Below are positions 52,485 to 64,000 of a DNA stretch of 64,000 nt, one piece after another. This DNA comes from Citrobacter sp. On2M (GTDB lineage Bacteria > Pseudomonadota > Gammaproteobacteria > Enterobacterales > Enterobacteriaceae). Where the stretch lies: the NCBI RefSeq assembly GCF_018035235.1, contig NZ_WPCV01000006.1:85366-149365 (forward strand). The letters are read 5' to 3'. Within the stretch, counting starts at the first letter, position 1, and every line of letters begins with the position of its first letter. The notes beneath the pieces are model-generated. The model was not told where the DNA came from. It saw only the letters and a program-made list of their open reading frames with translations, and did not search any database. Made by a program: the position numbers and the translations under genes.

Positions 52485-55400
52485 TCAGTCAGCGTCGTAA
52501 CCCAGATTAGGCGCTAACCAACGCTCGACTTCCGCCACGCTCATGCCTTTACGGAAGGCGTAATCTTCAACCTGATCGCGCTGAATTTGCGCCACGGCGT
52601 AGTACTTGCTGTCCGGATGACTGAAATACCAACCAGATACCGACGCACCAGGCCACATCGCGAAGGATTCGGTGAGCTTCATTCCAGTGTGCGTCTCCAC
52701 ATCCAGCAGTTCCCAGATGGTGGCCTTTTCGGTATGTTCCGGGCACGCCGGATAGCCCGGTGCCGGGCGAATGCCCTGGTAGTTTTCGCGGATCAGCTCT
52801 TCATTACTGAGGTTCTCATTCGCCGCATAGCCCCAGTAGACTTTACGCACGCGCTCGTGCAGGTATTCTGCGAAGGCTTCCGCCAGACGGTCAGCGATCG
52901 CTTTCACCATAATCTTGTTGTAGTCGTCATGCTGGGCTTCGAAGACGTCCGCCAGCGCATCTTCCTCCAGACCACCGGTAACTGCGAAAGCCCCAATGTA
53001 ATCTGCTTTGCCACTCAGTTTCGGCGCGACAAAGTCAGACAAGCAGTAGTTGGCGAAACCGACTTTCTCCGTCTGCTGACGCAGGTGATGGCTCACGTTG
53101 ATGACGTGCGTCCGCGTCTCGTCACGGTAAATCTCGATGTCATCGCCGACACGGTTGGCCGGGAACAACCCCACCACGCCACGCGGATTCAGGGTCTTCT
53201 CTGCGCTGAGTTTATCCAGCATGTCGTTGGCGTCTTTGAACAGGCGCTTCGCCTCTTCACCCACCACTTCATCCTCGAGAATGCGCGGATATTTTCCCGC
53301 CAGCGACCAGGTCATAAAGAACGGCGTCCAGTCGATGTAGTTACGCAGCGTTTCGATGCTGGCTTCGACTGACTGTACGCCGAGGCGGTGCGCCACCGGC
53401 GGGGTGTAATTTTCCCAGTCAAACGCCAAATCGTTTTCACGCGCGGCAGCCAGCGTTACCGGCGGGGTACGCGGTTTCTTACGCGCATGCTGGATACGCA
53501 CGGTTTCGTACTCTTTACGCGTACGAGCGACAAAGTCATCGCGCTGAGTGTCAGAGAGTAGCGCGGCCACTACGCCTACGGTACGCGAGGCGTTCTGTAC
53601 GTACACCGTCGGGCCGCTGTAGTTCTGCTCAATTTTCACCGCCGTGTGCGCTTTCGAGGTGGTCGCGCCGCCAATCAGCAGCGGAATAGTGAAGCCCTGA
53701 CGCTCCATCTCTTTCGCTACGTTGACCATTTCATCCAGCGACGGGGTAATCAGCCCGGACAAGCCGATCAGATCGGCATTCACTTCACGCGCGGTTCTGA
53801 GGATTTTCTCCGCGGGTACCATCACGCCAAGGTCGACGATTTCGTAGTTGTTGCACTGCAGCACCACGCCGACGATGTTTTTACCGATGTCGTGCACGTC
53901 GCCCTTCACGGTCGCGATGACCATTTTGCCATTGCTGGAGCCTTTCTCTTTGCTGGCTTCGATGTACGGTTCGAGGTAGGCCACCGCCTGCTTCATCACG
54001 CGGGCGGATTTCACCACCTGCGGCAGGAACATTTTGCCCTCGCCGAACAGGTCGCCAACCACGTTCATGCCGTCCATCAATGGCCCTTCAATCACCTCGA
54101 TCGGACGCGCGGCCTGCTGGCGCGCTTCTTCGGTATCCAGTTCAATAAATTCGGTTATGCCTTTCACCAGCGAGTATTCGAGGCGCTTTTTCACGTCCCA
54201 ACTGCGCCATTCCGCCATCTGGGCATTGGCAGTCTCGTCGGTTTTGCTCCCGCGATATTTCTCGGCCAGCTCCAGCAGACGCTCGGTGCCATCGTCACGA
54301 CGATTGAGGATCACATCTTCAACCGCATCACGCAGCCCGGCGGGCAGGTCGTCATAGATCGCCAGTTGTCCGGCGTTGACTATCCCCATATCCATGCCGT
54401 TGCGAATGGCGTAGTAGAGGAATACCGCATGAATGGCTTCACGTACCGGGTCGTTGCCACGGAACGAGAACGACACGTTAGAAACGCCGCCGGAGATCAG
54501 CGCATGCGGCAGTTCGCGTTTGATGTCTTCACAGGCACCGATAAAGTCCTGCGCGTAGTTGTTGTGTTCCTCAATGCCGGTCGCGACCGCGAAGATGTTC
54601 GGGTCAAAGATAATATCTTCCGGTGGGAAGCCGACTTCTTCGGTCAAAATTTTGTAGGCGCGACGACAGATCTCAATTTTGCGCGCGCGTGTGTCGGCCT
54701 GGCCCAGCTCGTCAAAGGCCATCACCACCACTGCCGCACCGTAGCGACGCAGCAGCTTCGCGTGATGAATAAAGGTCTCAACCCCCTCTTTCATCGAAAT
54801 GGAGTTAACGATGCCTTTGCCCTGAATGCACTTCAGCCCTTTTTCGATAACGTCCCATTTTGAGGAGTCGATCATGATCGGCACCCGGGCGATATCCGGT
54901 TCACCGGCAATCAGGTTAAGGAAACGAACCATCGCCGCTTCGGCGTCGAGCATCCCCTCATCCATGTTGATATCGATAATCTGTGCGCCGCTTTCTACCT
55001 GCTGGCGGGCGACGTCCAGCGCCTCGCTGTATTTCTCTTCTTTGATCAGGCGCTTAAACTTCGCTGAGCCGGTAACGTTGGTCCTTTCGCCGACGTTCAC
55101 AAACAGGCTGTCATCGCCGATATTCAGCGGTTCGAGGCCAGACAGGCGGCAGGCCACCGGGATTTCCGGCAGTTTGCGCGGCGGCAGCCCGTCCACTGCG
55201 CGGCTCATGGCGGCGATGTGTTCCGGCGTGGTGCCGCAGCAGCCGCCAACAATATTCAGGAAGCCCGCTTCGGCCCACTCGCGAATTTGCGCCGCCATAG
55301 TGTCGGCATCAAGATCGTATTCGCCAAAGGCGTTCGGCAGCCCGGCGTTCGGGTGTGCGGTAACGTAGCATTCGGCAATACGCGACAGTTCCTGCACATA

Positions 55401-56168
55401 CTGGCGCAGTTCATCCGGCCCTAAGGCGCAGTTCAGACCAAAAGTCAGCGCGTCGGCGTGGCGCAGCGAGTTATAAAACGCTTCGGTGGTTTGACCGGAG
55501 AGCGTACGGCCAGAAGCGTCGGTGATGGTGCCGGAGAGCATAATCGGCAGCTCAACGCCCAGCGCTTCAAATTCGGTTTTTACCGCGAAAATAGCGGCTT
55601 TGGCATTCAGGGTATCAAATACAGTTTCAATCAGGATCAGGTCACTGCCGCCTTCCACTAGCGCTTTGGTGGATTCCCGGTAGGCGGCCACCAGCTGATC
55701 AAAGGTAATATTGCGGTAAGCCGGGTCGTTGACGTCGGGCGATATAGACGCCGTACGGTTGGTTGGGCCAAGCACGCCCGCGACGTAGCGCGGTTTATTT
55801 GGCGTACGCGCCGTCCATTCGTCTGCTGCCGCGCGCGCCAGTTTGGCTGCCGCAAAGTTGATTTCCGCCGACAGGGATTCCATCTGGTAATCCGCCATGG
55901 CGATAGTCGTGGAGTTAAAAGTGTTGGTCTCGATGATATCCGCACCCGCCTCGAAGTAGGCGTTGTGAATCGCAGCGATCACTTCCGGTTTGCTGAGCAC
56001 CAGCAGGTCGTTGTTGCCTTTCAGATCGCACGGCCAGTCGGCAAAGCGTTCGCCGCGGAAATCCTCTTCACTCAGACGATATCCCTGGATCATGGTGCCC
56101 ATACCGCCGTCCAGCACCAGAATACGTTCATTTAACTGCTGACGTAATTGTTCAACTTTGCTGCTCAC
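52485..56168 (-). CDS. metH: Cobalamin-dependent methionine synthase
   Basis: MetH methylates homocysteine using methyltetrahydrofolate and a cobalamin cofactor. The 1227-residue protein has four modules: homocysteine-binding barrel ([15 protein letters not shown] zinc ligands), folate barrel ([15 protein letters not shown]), the cobalamin domain with [14 protein letters not shown] supplying the axial His, and the C-terminal AdoMet reactivation domain. The start is a GTG at 56166-56168 ([13 protein letters not shown]), giving exactly the E. coli length and lying 7 bases after GGGAG; an ATG five codons upstream is less likely. Confidence 0.98.
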   Translation of the reverse strand: MSSKVEQLRQQLNERILVLDGGMGTMIQGYRLSEEDFRGERFADWPCDLKGNNDLLVLSKPEVIAAIHNAYFEAGADIIETNTFNSTTIAMADYQMESLSAEINFAAAKLARAAADEWTARTPNKPRYVAGVLGPTNRTASISPDVNDPAYRNITFDQLVAAYRESTKALVEGGSDLILIETVFDTLNAKAAIFAVKTEFEALGVELPIMLSGTITDASGRTLSGQTTEAFYNSLRHADALTFGLNCALGPDELRQYVQELSRIAECYVTAHPNAGLPNAFGEYDLDADTMAAQIREWAEAGFLNIVGGCCGTTPEHIAAMSRAVDGLPPRKLPEIPVACRLSGLEPLNIGDDSLFVNVGERTNVTGSAKFKRLIKEEKYSEALDVARQQVESGAQIIDINMDEGMLDAEAAMVRFLNLIAGEPDIARVPIMIDSSKWDVIEKGLKCIQGKGIVNSISMKEGVETFIHHAKLLRRYGAAVVVMAFDELGQADTRARKIEICRRAYKILTEEVGFPPEDIIFDPNIFAVATGIEEHNNYAQDFIGACEDIKRELPHALISGGVSNVSFSFRGNDPVREAIHAVFLYYAIRNGMDMGIVNAGQLAIYDDLPAGLRDAVEDVILNRRDDGTERLLELAEKYRGSKTDETANAQMAEWRSWDVKKRLEYSLVKGITEFIELDTEEARQQAARPIEVIEGPLMDGMNVVGDLFGEGKMFLPQVVKSARVMKQAVAYLEPYIEASKEKGSSNGKMVIATVKGDVHDIGKNIVGVVLQCNNYEIVDLGVMVPAEKILRTAREVNADLIGLSGLITPSLDEMVNVAKEMERQGFTIPLLIGGATTSKAHTAVKIEQNYSGPTVYVQNASRTVGVVAALLSDTQRDDFVARTRKEYETVRIQHARKKPRTPPVTLAAARENDLAFDWENYTPPVAHRLGVQSVEASIETLRNYIDWTPFFMTWSLAGKYPRILEDEVVGEEAKRLFKDANDMLDKLSAEKTLNPRGVVGLFPANRVGDDIEIYRDETRTHVINVSHHLRQQTEKVGFANYCLSDFVAPKLSGKADYIGAFAVTGGLEEDALADVFEAQHDDYNKIMVKAIADRLAEAFAEYLHERVRKVYWGYAANENLSNEELIRENYQGIRPAPGYPACPEHTEKATIWELLDVETHTGMKLTESFAMWPGASVSGWYFSHPDSKYYAVAQIQRDQVEDYAFRKGMSVAEVERWLAPNLGYDAD

Positions 56169-56326
56169 ACTCGCTCCCGACAACGCTCAACCAGACCGAA
56201 AAAAACTCAACAGACCATACTGGCACAAACCTGAGAGGCGGAAAAGAGAACAACGGCCAACATGAGACATGTTCAGCTTCACTCATCCGATCAGTACAGG
56301 AATTCTTGCATTATATTTGAATAAAA

Positions 56327-56343
56327 CGAAAATGATTTCCACG
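56327..56343. promoter_or_regulatory. IclR autoregulatory operator
   Basis: CGAAAATGATTTCCACG matches the IclR palindrome TGGAAAT-N-ATTTCCA in reverse and lies 21 bases upstream of the iclR ATG, as in E. coli where IclR represses itself. Confidence 0.7.
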
Positions 56344-56363
56344 ATACAGAAAAGGAGTCTGCC

Positions 56364-57188
56364 ATGGTTGCCCCCGTTCCCGCGAAACGCGGTAGAAAAC
56401 CCGCCGCTACCACTGCGCCCGCAACCGGGCAGGTTCAGTCCCTGACGCGCGGCCTGAAACTGCTCGAGTGGATTGCGGAATCCAACGGCAGCGTGGCGCT
56501 GACCGAGCTGGCGCAGCAGGCCGGCCTGCCAAACTCCACGACTCACCGATTATTGACCACCATGCAGCAGCAGGGATTTGTTCGTCAGGTCGGTGAATTA
56601 GGGCATTGGGCCGTGGGCGCGCATGCGTTTATTGTCGGCAGCAGCTTTCTGCAAAGTCGCAATCTGCTGGCGATTGTCCACCCAATACTGCGCAAACTGA
56701 TGGAAGATTCCGGTGAAACGGTCAACCTCGCCGTGCTGGATCAAAGCGACCATCAGGCGATTATTATCGACCAGGTGCAGTGTACCCAACTGATGCGCAT
56801 GTCTGCACCCATCGGCGGCAAACTGCCGATGCACGCCTCCGGTGCGGGTAAAGCGTTTTTATCCCAGCTGAGCGAAGAACAGGTGACTGGGCTGCTGCAC
56901 CGTAAAGGGCTGCACGCATACACCCACGCCACGCTGGTGTCGCCGGTGCATCTGAAAGAGGATCTCGCCCAGACGCGTAAGCGCGGGTATTCCTTTGATG
57001 ATGAGGAACATGCGCTGGGCCTGCGCTGCGTGGCATCATGCATTTATGACGAGCACCGCCAGCCGTTTGCCGCCATTTCCATCTCCGGTCCGATTTCGCG
57101 CATTACCGACGATCGCGTGACCGAGTTTGGCGCCATGGCGATCAAAGCGGCGAAAGAAGTAACGCTGGCGTATGGTGGCTTTCGCTAA
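56364..57188 (+). CDS. iclR: Acetate/glyoxylate operon repressor IclR
   Basis: IclR represses aceBAK in response to glyoxylate and pyruvate. The 274-residue protein has an N-terminal winged-helix domain (LTELAQQAGLPNSTTHRLLTTM) after a basic leader, and a C-terminal effector domain with APIGGKLPMHASGAGKAFLSQL and RCVASCIYDEH. The length equals E. coli IclR. It is divergent from metH and convergent with aceK; the arpA gene found next to it in K-12 is absent. Confidence 0.98.
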   Translation: MVAPVPAKRGRKPAATTAPATGQVQSLTRGLKLLEWIAESNGSVALTELAQQAGLPNSTTHRLLTTMQQQGFVRQVGELGHWAVGAHAFIVGSSFLQSRNLLAIVHPILRKLMEDSGETVNLAVLDQSDHQAIIIDQVQCTQLMRMSAPIGGKLPMHASGAGKAFLSQLSEEQVTGLLHRKGLHAYTHATLVSPVHLKEDLAQTRKRGYSFDDEEHALGLRCVASCIYDEHRQPFAAISISGPISRITDDRVTEFGAMAIKAAKEVTLAYGGFR

Positions 57189-57196
57189 GATGGCAT

Positions 57197-57229
57197 TGCC
57201 GGGTTGCGGCTACGCCTTACCCGGCCTAC
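57197..57229. repeat. REP element between iclR and aceK
   Basis: TGCCGGGTTGCGGCTACGCC with CCCGGCCTAC matches the REP consensus closely. It fills the iclR-aceK junction where K-12 has arpA. Confidence 0.85.
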
Positions 57230-57235
57230 AGACAA

Positions 57236-59058
<1,823 letters not shown>

Positions 59059-59062
59059 TTGA

Positions 59063-60367
59063 TCAAAACTGCGATTCTTCAGTCGAGCCGGTCAGTGCGG
59101 TCACCGAGGAAGTACCGCCCTGAATGATGGTGGTAACTTTATCGAAGTAACCAGTGCCCACTTCCTGCTGATGGGATACAAAGGTGTAACCGTCTTTCGC
59201 CGCCGCAAATTCTGGCTGCTGAACCTTCTCAACGTAGTGGCGCATGCCTTCACCCTGCGCATAGGAGTGTGCGAGGTCGAACATGTTGAACCACATGCTG
59301 TGGATGCCCGCCAGGGTAATGAACTGATATTTGTATCCCATATCTGACAGCTGCTGCTGGAAGCTGGCAATGGTTTTATCATCCAGGTTTTTCTGCCAGT
59401 TAAACGACGGTGAACAATTGTAGGCCAGCAGTTTGCCAGGGAATTTGGCATGAATAGCATCGGCAAAGCGCTTCGCCAGTTCGAGGTCCGGCGTGGAGGT
59501 TTCACACCACACCAGATCCGCATACGGTGCGTAGGCCAGACCACGGCTAATCGCCTGCTCAATACCCGCATGTGTACGGTAGAACCCTTCACTGGTGCGT
59601 TCGCCGGTGATGAACTCGCTGTCGTAGGGATCGCAATCAGAAGTAATCAGGTCGGCTGCGTCAGCATCGGTACGCGCAATCACCAGCGTCGGAACGCCCA
59701 TAACGTCGGCCGCCAGACGGGCCGCCACCAGTTTCTGGATAGCTTCCTGAGTCGGTACCAGCACTTTGCCACCCATATGACCGCATTTTTTCACCGATGC
59801 GAGCTGATCTTCGAAGTGAACGGCCGCTGCACCAGCCTCAATCATCGACTTCATCAGTTCAAACGCGTTCAGTACACCGCCAAAACCCGCTTCCGCATCG
59901 GCAACGATCGGCAGGAAGTAATCCACATAGCGCGGATCGTTCGGTTCAATACCGGTTGACCATTGGATCTGATCGGCGCGACGGAATGTGTTGTTGATTC
60001 GATCCACCACTGCCGGGACGGAGTTCGCCGGATACAGCGATTGATCCGGGTACATGCTTGACGCCAGGTTGGCATCTGCCGCCACCTGCCAGCCTGAAAG
60101 GTAGACCGCCTCAATACCGGCTTTCGCCTGCTGCAGCGCCTGGCCGCCGGTCAGCGCACCGAGGCTGTTGATATACCCTTTCTTCGATTCACCGTGCAGC
60201 AAACGCCACATTTTCGCCGCGCCAAGCTGTGCCAGCGTGCATTCCGGGTTGACCGAGCCACGTAATTTCACCACTTCCTCCGCGCTATATGGGCGGGTAA
60301 TGCCTTCCCAACGCGGTTGAGTCCATTCTTTCTGTAATTCTTCGATTTGTTGAGTACGGGTTTTCAT
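59063..60367 (-). CDS. aceA: Isocitrate lyase
   Basis: AceA cleaves isocitrate to succinate and glyoxylate, the first step of the glyoxylate shunt. The 434-residue protein has the signature [10 protein letters not shown] with the catalytic Cys, [23 protein letters not shown] near the start and the C-terminal TGSTEESQF. The start [15 protein letters not shown] gives the exact E. coli length; a further in-frame start would run into the end of aceB. It is the second gene of aceBAK. Confidence 0.98.
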   Translation of the reverse strand: MKTRTQQIEELQKEWTQPRWEGITRPYSAEEVVKLRGSVNPECTLAQLGAAKMWRLLHGESKKGYINSLGALTGGQALQQAKAGIEAVYLSGWQVAADANLASSMYPDQSLYPANSVPAVVDRINNTFRRADQIQWSTGIEPNDPRYVDYFLPIVADAEAGFGGVLNAFELMKSMIEAGAAAVHFEDQLASVKKCGHMGGKVLVPTQEAIQKLVAARLAADVMGVPTLVIARTDADAADLITSDCDPYDSEFITGERTSEGFYRTHAGIEQAISRGLAYAPYADLVWCETSTPDLELAKRFADAIHAKFPGKLLAYNCSPSFNWQKNLDDKTIASFQQQLSDMGYKYQFITLAGIHSMWFNMFDLAHSYAQGEGMRHYVEKVQQPEFAAAKDGYTFVSHQQEVGTGYFDKVTTIIQGGTSSVTALTGSTEESQF

Positions 60368-60398
60368 GTGCAGATGCTCCATATTGTTATGTGGTGGA

Positions 60399-62000
60399 TT
60401 ACGCAAGCAGGCGGTAACCTGGCAGGGTGAGGAAGTCGATTAAGTCATCTGATGTGGTGATTTGCTCCATCAGGCGCGCGGCATCGTCAAAACGTCCGCT
60501 GCTGTAGCGCTGTTCGCCCAGCTCGTCCTGAATCACCAGCATCTCTTCGGCCAGCATCTGGCGGAACAGCGGTTTGGTCACCGGTTTGCCATTGCTGAGC
60601 GTTTTCTGGTGGTGGATCCACTGCCAGATGGAGGTACGGGAGATTTCGGCTGTGGCCGCATCTTCCATCAGACCGTAAATCGGTACGCAGCCATTACCGG
60701 AGATCCACGCTTCGATGTACTGCACTGCGACACGGATGTTGGCGCGCATACCTTCTTCAGTACGCTCACCTTCACAAGGCGCCAGCAGTTGTTCTGCGGT
60801 AATCGGCGCATCTTCTTCACGGGTCACGAACAGCTGATTTTTGTTTTCACCGAGCACGTCGTTGAACACCGCCATTGCGGTATCAGCCAGTCCCGGATGA
60901 GCAATCCATGTGCCGTCATGACCGTTATTGGCTTCCAGCGCTTTGTCCGCTTTTACCTTGGTCAGCACCTGGTTGTTACGTTCTGCATCTTTGCTGGGAA
61001 TGAACGCCGCCATACCGCCCATCGCGAACGCGCCGCGTTTATGGCAGGTTTTAATCAGCAGGCGTGAATAGGCGCTGAGGAATGGCTTATCCATCGTCAC
61101 CACCTGACGGTCCGGCAACACGCGATCCGGGTGGTTCTTCAGCGTTTTGATATAGCTGAAAATGTAGTCCCAGCGACCGCAGTTCAGGCCGACAATATGG
61201 TCTCGCAGCGCGTGCAGAATTTCGTCCATCTGGAAGACGGCCGGCAGAGTTTCAATCAGCAGAGTCGCTTTGATGGTGCCGCGCGGCAGATTAAAGCGAT
61301 CTTCTGCATAGCTGAACACTTCGCTCCACCATGCTGCTTCTTGCCAGGCCTGCGTTTTTGGCAGGTAGAAGTAAGGGCCGCTACCTTTTGCCAGCAACGT
61401 TTTGTAGTTGTGGAAGAAATAGAGGGCAAAGTCAAACAGGCTGCCCGGGATGGATTCACCACGCCAGGTGACGTGTTTTTCCGGCAAGTGCAAACCACGA
61501 ACGCGACACACCAACAGGGCCGGATTGGGTTTAAGTTGATAAATTTTACCGGCTTCGTTGGTGTAACTAATGGTGCCATTGACCGCATCGCGCAGGTTGA
61601 TCTGCCCATCGATTACTTTGCTCCACTCAGGAGCCAGCGAATCTTCAAAATCAGCCATAAAGACTTTGACATTTGCGTTCAGCGCGTTGATGACCATCTT
61701 GCGCTCAACAGGCCCGGTTATCTCTACGCGGCGATCCAGTAAATCATCAGGAATACCGCGAATTTTCCAGTCGCCCTCACGAATGGAAGCCGTTTCCGAA
61801 ATAAAATCAGGCAACTTACCGTCATCAATATCCTGCTGCTGCTGGATACGTGCAGCCAGAAGTTTATTGCGTTTTGGTGTAAATCTTGTCACCAATTCGG
61901 TCAGAAACTCCACCGCTTCAGCGGTCAGAATCTGTTGCTCCTGTTCGCCACGCGGCCTGGTGAAGACCAGTTCATCGGTTGTCGTTGCCTGTTGATTCAT
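60399..62000 (-). CDS. aceB: Malate synthase A
   Basis: AceB condenses glyoxylate with acetyl-CoA to malate, completing the glyoxylate shunt. The 533-residue protein carries the active-site region [36 protein letters not shown] and [18 protein letters not shown]. The start [14 protein letters not shown] at 62000 matches E. coli length; ten further upstream codons are open but unsupported. It is the first gene of aceBAK; the IclR operator is upstream. Confidence 0.98.
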   Translation of the reverse strand: MNQQATTTDELVFTRPRGEQEQQILTAEAVEFLTELVTRFTPKRNKLLAARIQQQQDIDDGKLPDFISETASIREGDWKIRGIPDDLLDRRVEITGPVERKMVINALNANVKVFMADFEDSLAPEWSKVIDGQINLRDAVNGTISYTNEAGKIYQLKPNPALLVCRVRGLHLPEKHVTWRGESIPGSLFDFALYFFHNYKTLLAKGSGPYFYLPKTQAWQEAAWWSEVFSYAEDRFNLPRGTIKATLLIETLPAVFQMDEILHALRDHIVGLNCGRWDYIFSYIKTLKNHPDRVLPDRQVVTMDKPFLSAYSRLLIKTCHKRGAFAMGGMAAFIPSKDAERNNQVLTKVKADKALEANNGHDGTWIAHPGLADTAMAVFNDVLGENKNQLFVTREEDAPITAEQLLAPCEGERTEEGMRANIRVAVQYIEAWISGNGCVPIYGLMEDAATAEISRTSIWQWIHHQKTLSNGKPVTKPLFRQMLAEEMLVIQDELGEQRYSSGRFDDAARLMEQITTSDDLIDFLTLPGYRLLA

Positions 62001-62100
62001 TGCGTAGTTCCTCGTCATTGATCCAAACACATCCCCAATGCGAACGAAGGATCGTTGTGCGGTTTTCGTTCAGCACAACTAAGACTACTCATTTAATTTT

Positions 62101-62121
62101 CAAAATCAAAAACAATTTCCA
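62101..62121 (-). promoter_or_regulatory. IclR operator and promoter of aceBAK
   Basis: On the minus strand TGGAAATTGTTTTTGATTTT at about 62102-62121 is the E. coli-type IclR site. A -35-like TTGACA lies just upstream (about 62135-62140) in an A/T-rich region. The layout fits the known acetate-inducible promoter repressed by IclR. Confidence 0.85.
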
Positions 62122-62206
62122 TTTTTAATTTAAATGTCAATTAACTCATTGATAACAATATAAATAAAATTTAATTACATGGTGAGGTGCATTTCGGAAA
62201 TAAAAA

Positions 62207-62224
62207 AGGCACCCGAAGGTGCCT
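62207..62224 (-). terminator. Rho-independent terminator of metA
   Basis: AGGCACC-TTCG-GGTGCCT on the minus strand is followed by TTTTTTA, 45 bases past the metA stop codon. Confidence 0.92.
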
Positions 62225-62268
62225 GATTCAACATGCTGAAACGCTTAAGGATCGTCTGCTACAGAAGA

Positions 62269-63198
62269 TTAATCCAGCGTTGGATTCATGTGACGCAGAT
62301 CATATGGCGTGATCTGGTAGACGTAATAGTTGAGCCAGTTAGTAAACAACAGATTGCCGTGGCTACGCCAGGTTGCCCGCGGTTTGTTTTGCGGGTCATC
62401 TTTCGGGAAGTAGTTATAGGGTACTTCCGGCATTAGGCCCGCTTCGACATCACGAAAATACTCACTGCCGAGCGTATGAGCGTCATACTCAGGATGACCC
62501 GTCACAAAGGCAATTCGTTTATCTTTGCTGGCAAACAGGTAAGCATCTCCCTCTTCTGTCTCGGCAAAAATCTCGAGATCGGTGTAGTCCCGGATAAGTG
62601 CAGCAGGAAAATCGGCATAGCGCGAATGCGGAGCCAGGAACGCATCATCAAATCCACGCGTCAGTAGTGCATGTGGGTGCAGAATATGATGCTCATAAAC
62701 GCCTGAGAGTTTATCTGTACGGGTTTGCTTAGGAATTCCGTACAGGATATTCAGCGCGGCTTGTACCGCCCAACAGACAAATAGCGTCGAGGTAACGTGA
62801 TCTTTGGCCCATTCAAGCACTTGTTTAATCTGCGGCCAGTAAGCCACGTCATTAAATTCAACCAGACCCAACGGCGCGCCGGTCACGATCAGTCCGTCAA
62901 AGTTCTGATCGCTGATATCCTCGAAATTACAGTAAAAGTTATTCAGATGCTCCGTAGGGGTGTTGCGTGACTCCCGGGCATCGATGCGCAATAGCTGAAC
63001 ATCTACCTGTAGCGGTGAGTTAGACAGTAAGCGCAGGAACTGGTTTTCCGTTTCAATCTTCTTGGGCATCAGGTTGAGGATGAGCACCTTCAGTGGTCGA
63101 ATTTCCTGACCGGAAGCGCGGGATGTCGTCATGACAAAGACGTTTTCCTCACGCAAGAAATTGACGGCGGGTAGCTCGTCCTGCACGCGAATTGGCAT
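62269..63198 (-). CDS. metA: Homoserine O-succinyltransferase
   Basis: MetA uses succinyl-CoA to activate homoserine, the first committed step of methionine synthesis; it is heat-sensitive and feedback-regulated in E. coli. The 309-residue protein has the glutamine-amidotransferase-like fold with the nucleophile Cys in [14 protein letters not shown] and catalytic His/Glu in [16 protein letters not shown]. The length equals E. coli MetA. Four met boxes upstream indicate MetJ repression. Confidence 0.98.
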   Translation of the reverse strand: MPIRVQDELPAVNFLREENVFVMTTSRASGQEIRPLKVLILNLMPKKIETENQFLRLLSNSPLQVDVQLLRIDARESRNTPTEHLNNFYCNFEDISDQNFDGLIVTGAPLGLVEFNDVAYWPQIKQVLEWAKDHVTSTLFVCWAVQAALNILYGIPKQTRTDKLSGVYEHHILHPHALLTRGFDDAFLAPHSRYADFPAALIRDYTDLEIFAETEEGDAYLFASKDKRIAFVTGHPEYDAHTLGSEYFRDVEAGLMPEVPYNYFPKDDPQNKPRATWRSHGNLLFTNWLNYYVYQITPYDLRHMNPTLD

Positions 63199-63217
63199 AA
63201 CCTGATAACCTCACTAC

Positions 63218-63249
63218 ATACGTTTAAACGTTTAGACATCCAGACAGCT
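63218..63249 (-). promoter_or_regulatory. Four tandem met boxes (MetJ operator) of metA
   Basis: On the minus strand AGCTGTCT, GGATGTCT, AAACGTTT and AAACGTAT are four contiguous 8-base units related to the met box AGACGTCT, 20-51 bases upstream of the metA start. Confidence 0.88.
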
Positions 63250-63355
63250 AAAGATACCCAGGAATCATGCGAATGTCGAGCCTGCATCCTCAAGTTGAGA
63301 AAGTTTCACGGCCCCTTGCTGCAGAATAGTGCAGTAAAGAAAAAAGGAGAATGCT

Positions 63356-63793
63356 ATGCCCTTTACCATTCGTCGTTCGCGTAAGGACGAAGGCGATAAG
63401 CTCGTATCTATCTGGGGTCGTTCAGTCGATGCGACGCACCATTTTCTCTCACCGGATTATCGCATTGAGCTGGAAGAGCTGGTACGTTCATTTTTACCAG
63501 AAGCTCCACTATGGGTTGCAGTGACAGAACAAGATGAGCCTATCGCCTTTATGCTTCTGACCGATCAGCATATGGATGCCCTGTTCGTCGACCCGGATGC
63601 ACGTGGTCGTGGTATTGGTAAGTTACTCATTGAACATGCTTTATCAATGACTTCAATGCTAACGACCAACGTTAATGAACAGAATGAGCAGGCGGTTGGA
63701 TTCTATAAAAAGATGGGATTTAACGTGACGGGACGGACAGAAGTGGACGATCTCGGACGACCGTACCCGTTACTCAGCCTCGTACACGGCTAG
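63356..63793 (+). CDS. yjaB: GNAT N-acetyltransferase YjaB
   Basis: YjaB is a 145-residue GNAT-fold acetyltransferase; E. coli YjaB binds acetyl-CoA but its physiological acceptor is not well established. Motif A, VDPDARGRGIGKLLIEHAL, forms the CoA pyrophosphate loop, followed by VNEQNEQAVGFYKKMGFNVTGRTEVDDLGRPYPLLSL (motif B). It is divergent from metA. The adjacent yjaA of K-12 is absent, and the gene runs directly toward the rRNA operon terminator. Confidence 0.95.
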   Translation: MPFTIRRSRKDEGDKLVSIWGRSVDATHHFLSPDYRIELEELVRSFLPEAPLWVAVTEQDEPIAFMLLTDQHMDALFVDPDARGRGIGKLLIEHALSMTSMLTTNVNEQNEQAVGFYKKMGFNVTGRTEVDDLGRPYPLLSLVHG

Positions 63794-63841
63794 CCGTACT
63801 TCCGGACGCCGCAGCCGGCGGATTTCACGGCGCACAGACGC

Positions 63842-63867
63842 AAAAAAGCCCATCCGGCAGGATGGGC
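63842..63867 (-). terminator. rRNA operon terminator
   Basis: GCCCATCC-TGCC-GGATGGGC on the minus strand is followed by TTTTTTG, about 20 bases past the 5S rRNA 3' end. Confidence 0.93.
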
Positions 63868-63883
63868 TTCTTCACTTTATTTG

Positions 63884-64000
63884 ATGCCTGGCAGTTCCCT
63901 ACTCTCGCATGGGGAGACCCCACACTACCATCGGCGCTACGGCGTTTCACTTCTGAGTTCGGCATGGGGTCAGGTGGGACCACCGCGCTACAGCCGCCAG
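63884..64000 (-). rRNA. rrf: 5S ribosomal RNA (truncated by window end)
   Basis: The minus strand reads CTGGCGGCTGTAGCGCGGTG at the window edge and ends in GGGAACTGCCAGGCAT, the 5S rRNA sequence of Enterobacteriaceae. About three bases of the 5' end lie beyond the window. By position after metA-yjaB this corresponds to the rrnE operon of E. coli. Confidence 0.97.

Noticed and set aside
53646..54863. 405-codon plus-strand ORF opposite metH
   Set aside because: It is antisense to an intact conserved metH and its translation is His/Arg/Val-rich shadow sequence.

Overview
The window is a chromosomal segment of an Enterobacteriaceae member. Gene order and protein sequences follow the E. coli K-12 92-91 min region in inverted orientation: ssb/uvrA, tyrB-alr-dnaB, lexA-dinF, plsB, ubiCA, the two maltose operons, xylE, yjbEFGH, pgi, lysC, metH, iclR, aceBAK, metA, 5S rRNA. 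The mixture of E. coli-like backbone genes, xylE, a PanS-type transporter and non-K-12 insertions suggests a Citrobacter-like genome. The species cannot be fixed from sequence reading alone.

Layout. 1-0.6 kb: remnant of an autotransporter-type adhesin next to ssb. 0.7-24 kb: conserved repair, replication, cell-wall, lipid and ubiquinone genes (ssb, uvrA, yjbR, aphA, tyrB, alr, dnaB, qorA, pspG, dusA, a cupin gene, zur, yjbJ, dinF, lexA, dgkA, plsB, ubiA, ubiC). 20.8-28.6 kb: divergent malK-lamB-malM and malEFG operons around a MalT/CRP control region. 29-37.4 kb: xylE, psiE, a hexapeptide acyltransferase, the yjbEFGH exopolysaccharide operon and pgi. 37.7-45.4 kb: lysC, apparently without its lysine riboswitch; then an insertion relative to K-12 with a nucleotidyltransferase, a slipin, an rtcR-like sigma-54 activator and panS; then yjbD and rluF. 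45.6-49.9 kb: accessory block between rluF and pepE with a ccdAB-type module, a ribbon-helix-helix-like small protein, a decayed glutathione peroxidase gene, an AT-rich orphan gene and a broken higBA-type module. 50-64 kb: pepE, yjbB, metH, iclR, aceK-aceA-aceB, metA, yjaB and the 3' end of an rRNA operon (5S rRNA, truncated by the window edge).

The most unusual system is at 39.1-43.1 kb. An RtcR-type activator (CARF-like sensor domain plus AAA+ domain with GAFTGA) is divergent from a slipin-nucleotidyltransferase gene pair. A near-consensus sigma-54 promoter sits in the divergent region, and the roughly 300-nt leader contains a tRNA T-arm-like motif and strong hairpins. No rtcA or rtcB lies beside it. 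This looks like an RNA-damage- or tRNA-responsive operon distinct from the classical rtcBA system.

Five ERIC-type repeats (two in a longer form with an internal insert) and several REP/BIME elements punctuate the intergenic regions, including one ERIC inside the malEFG operon.
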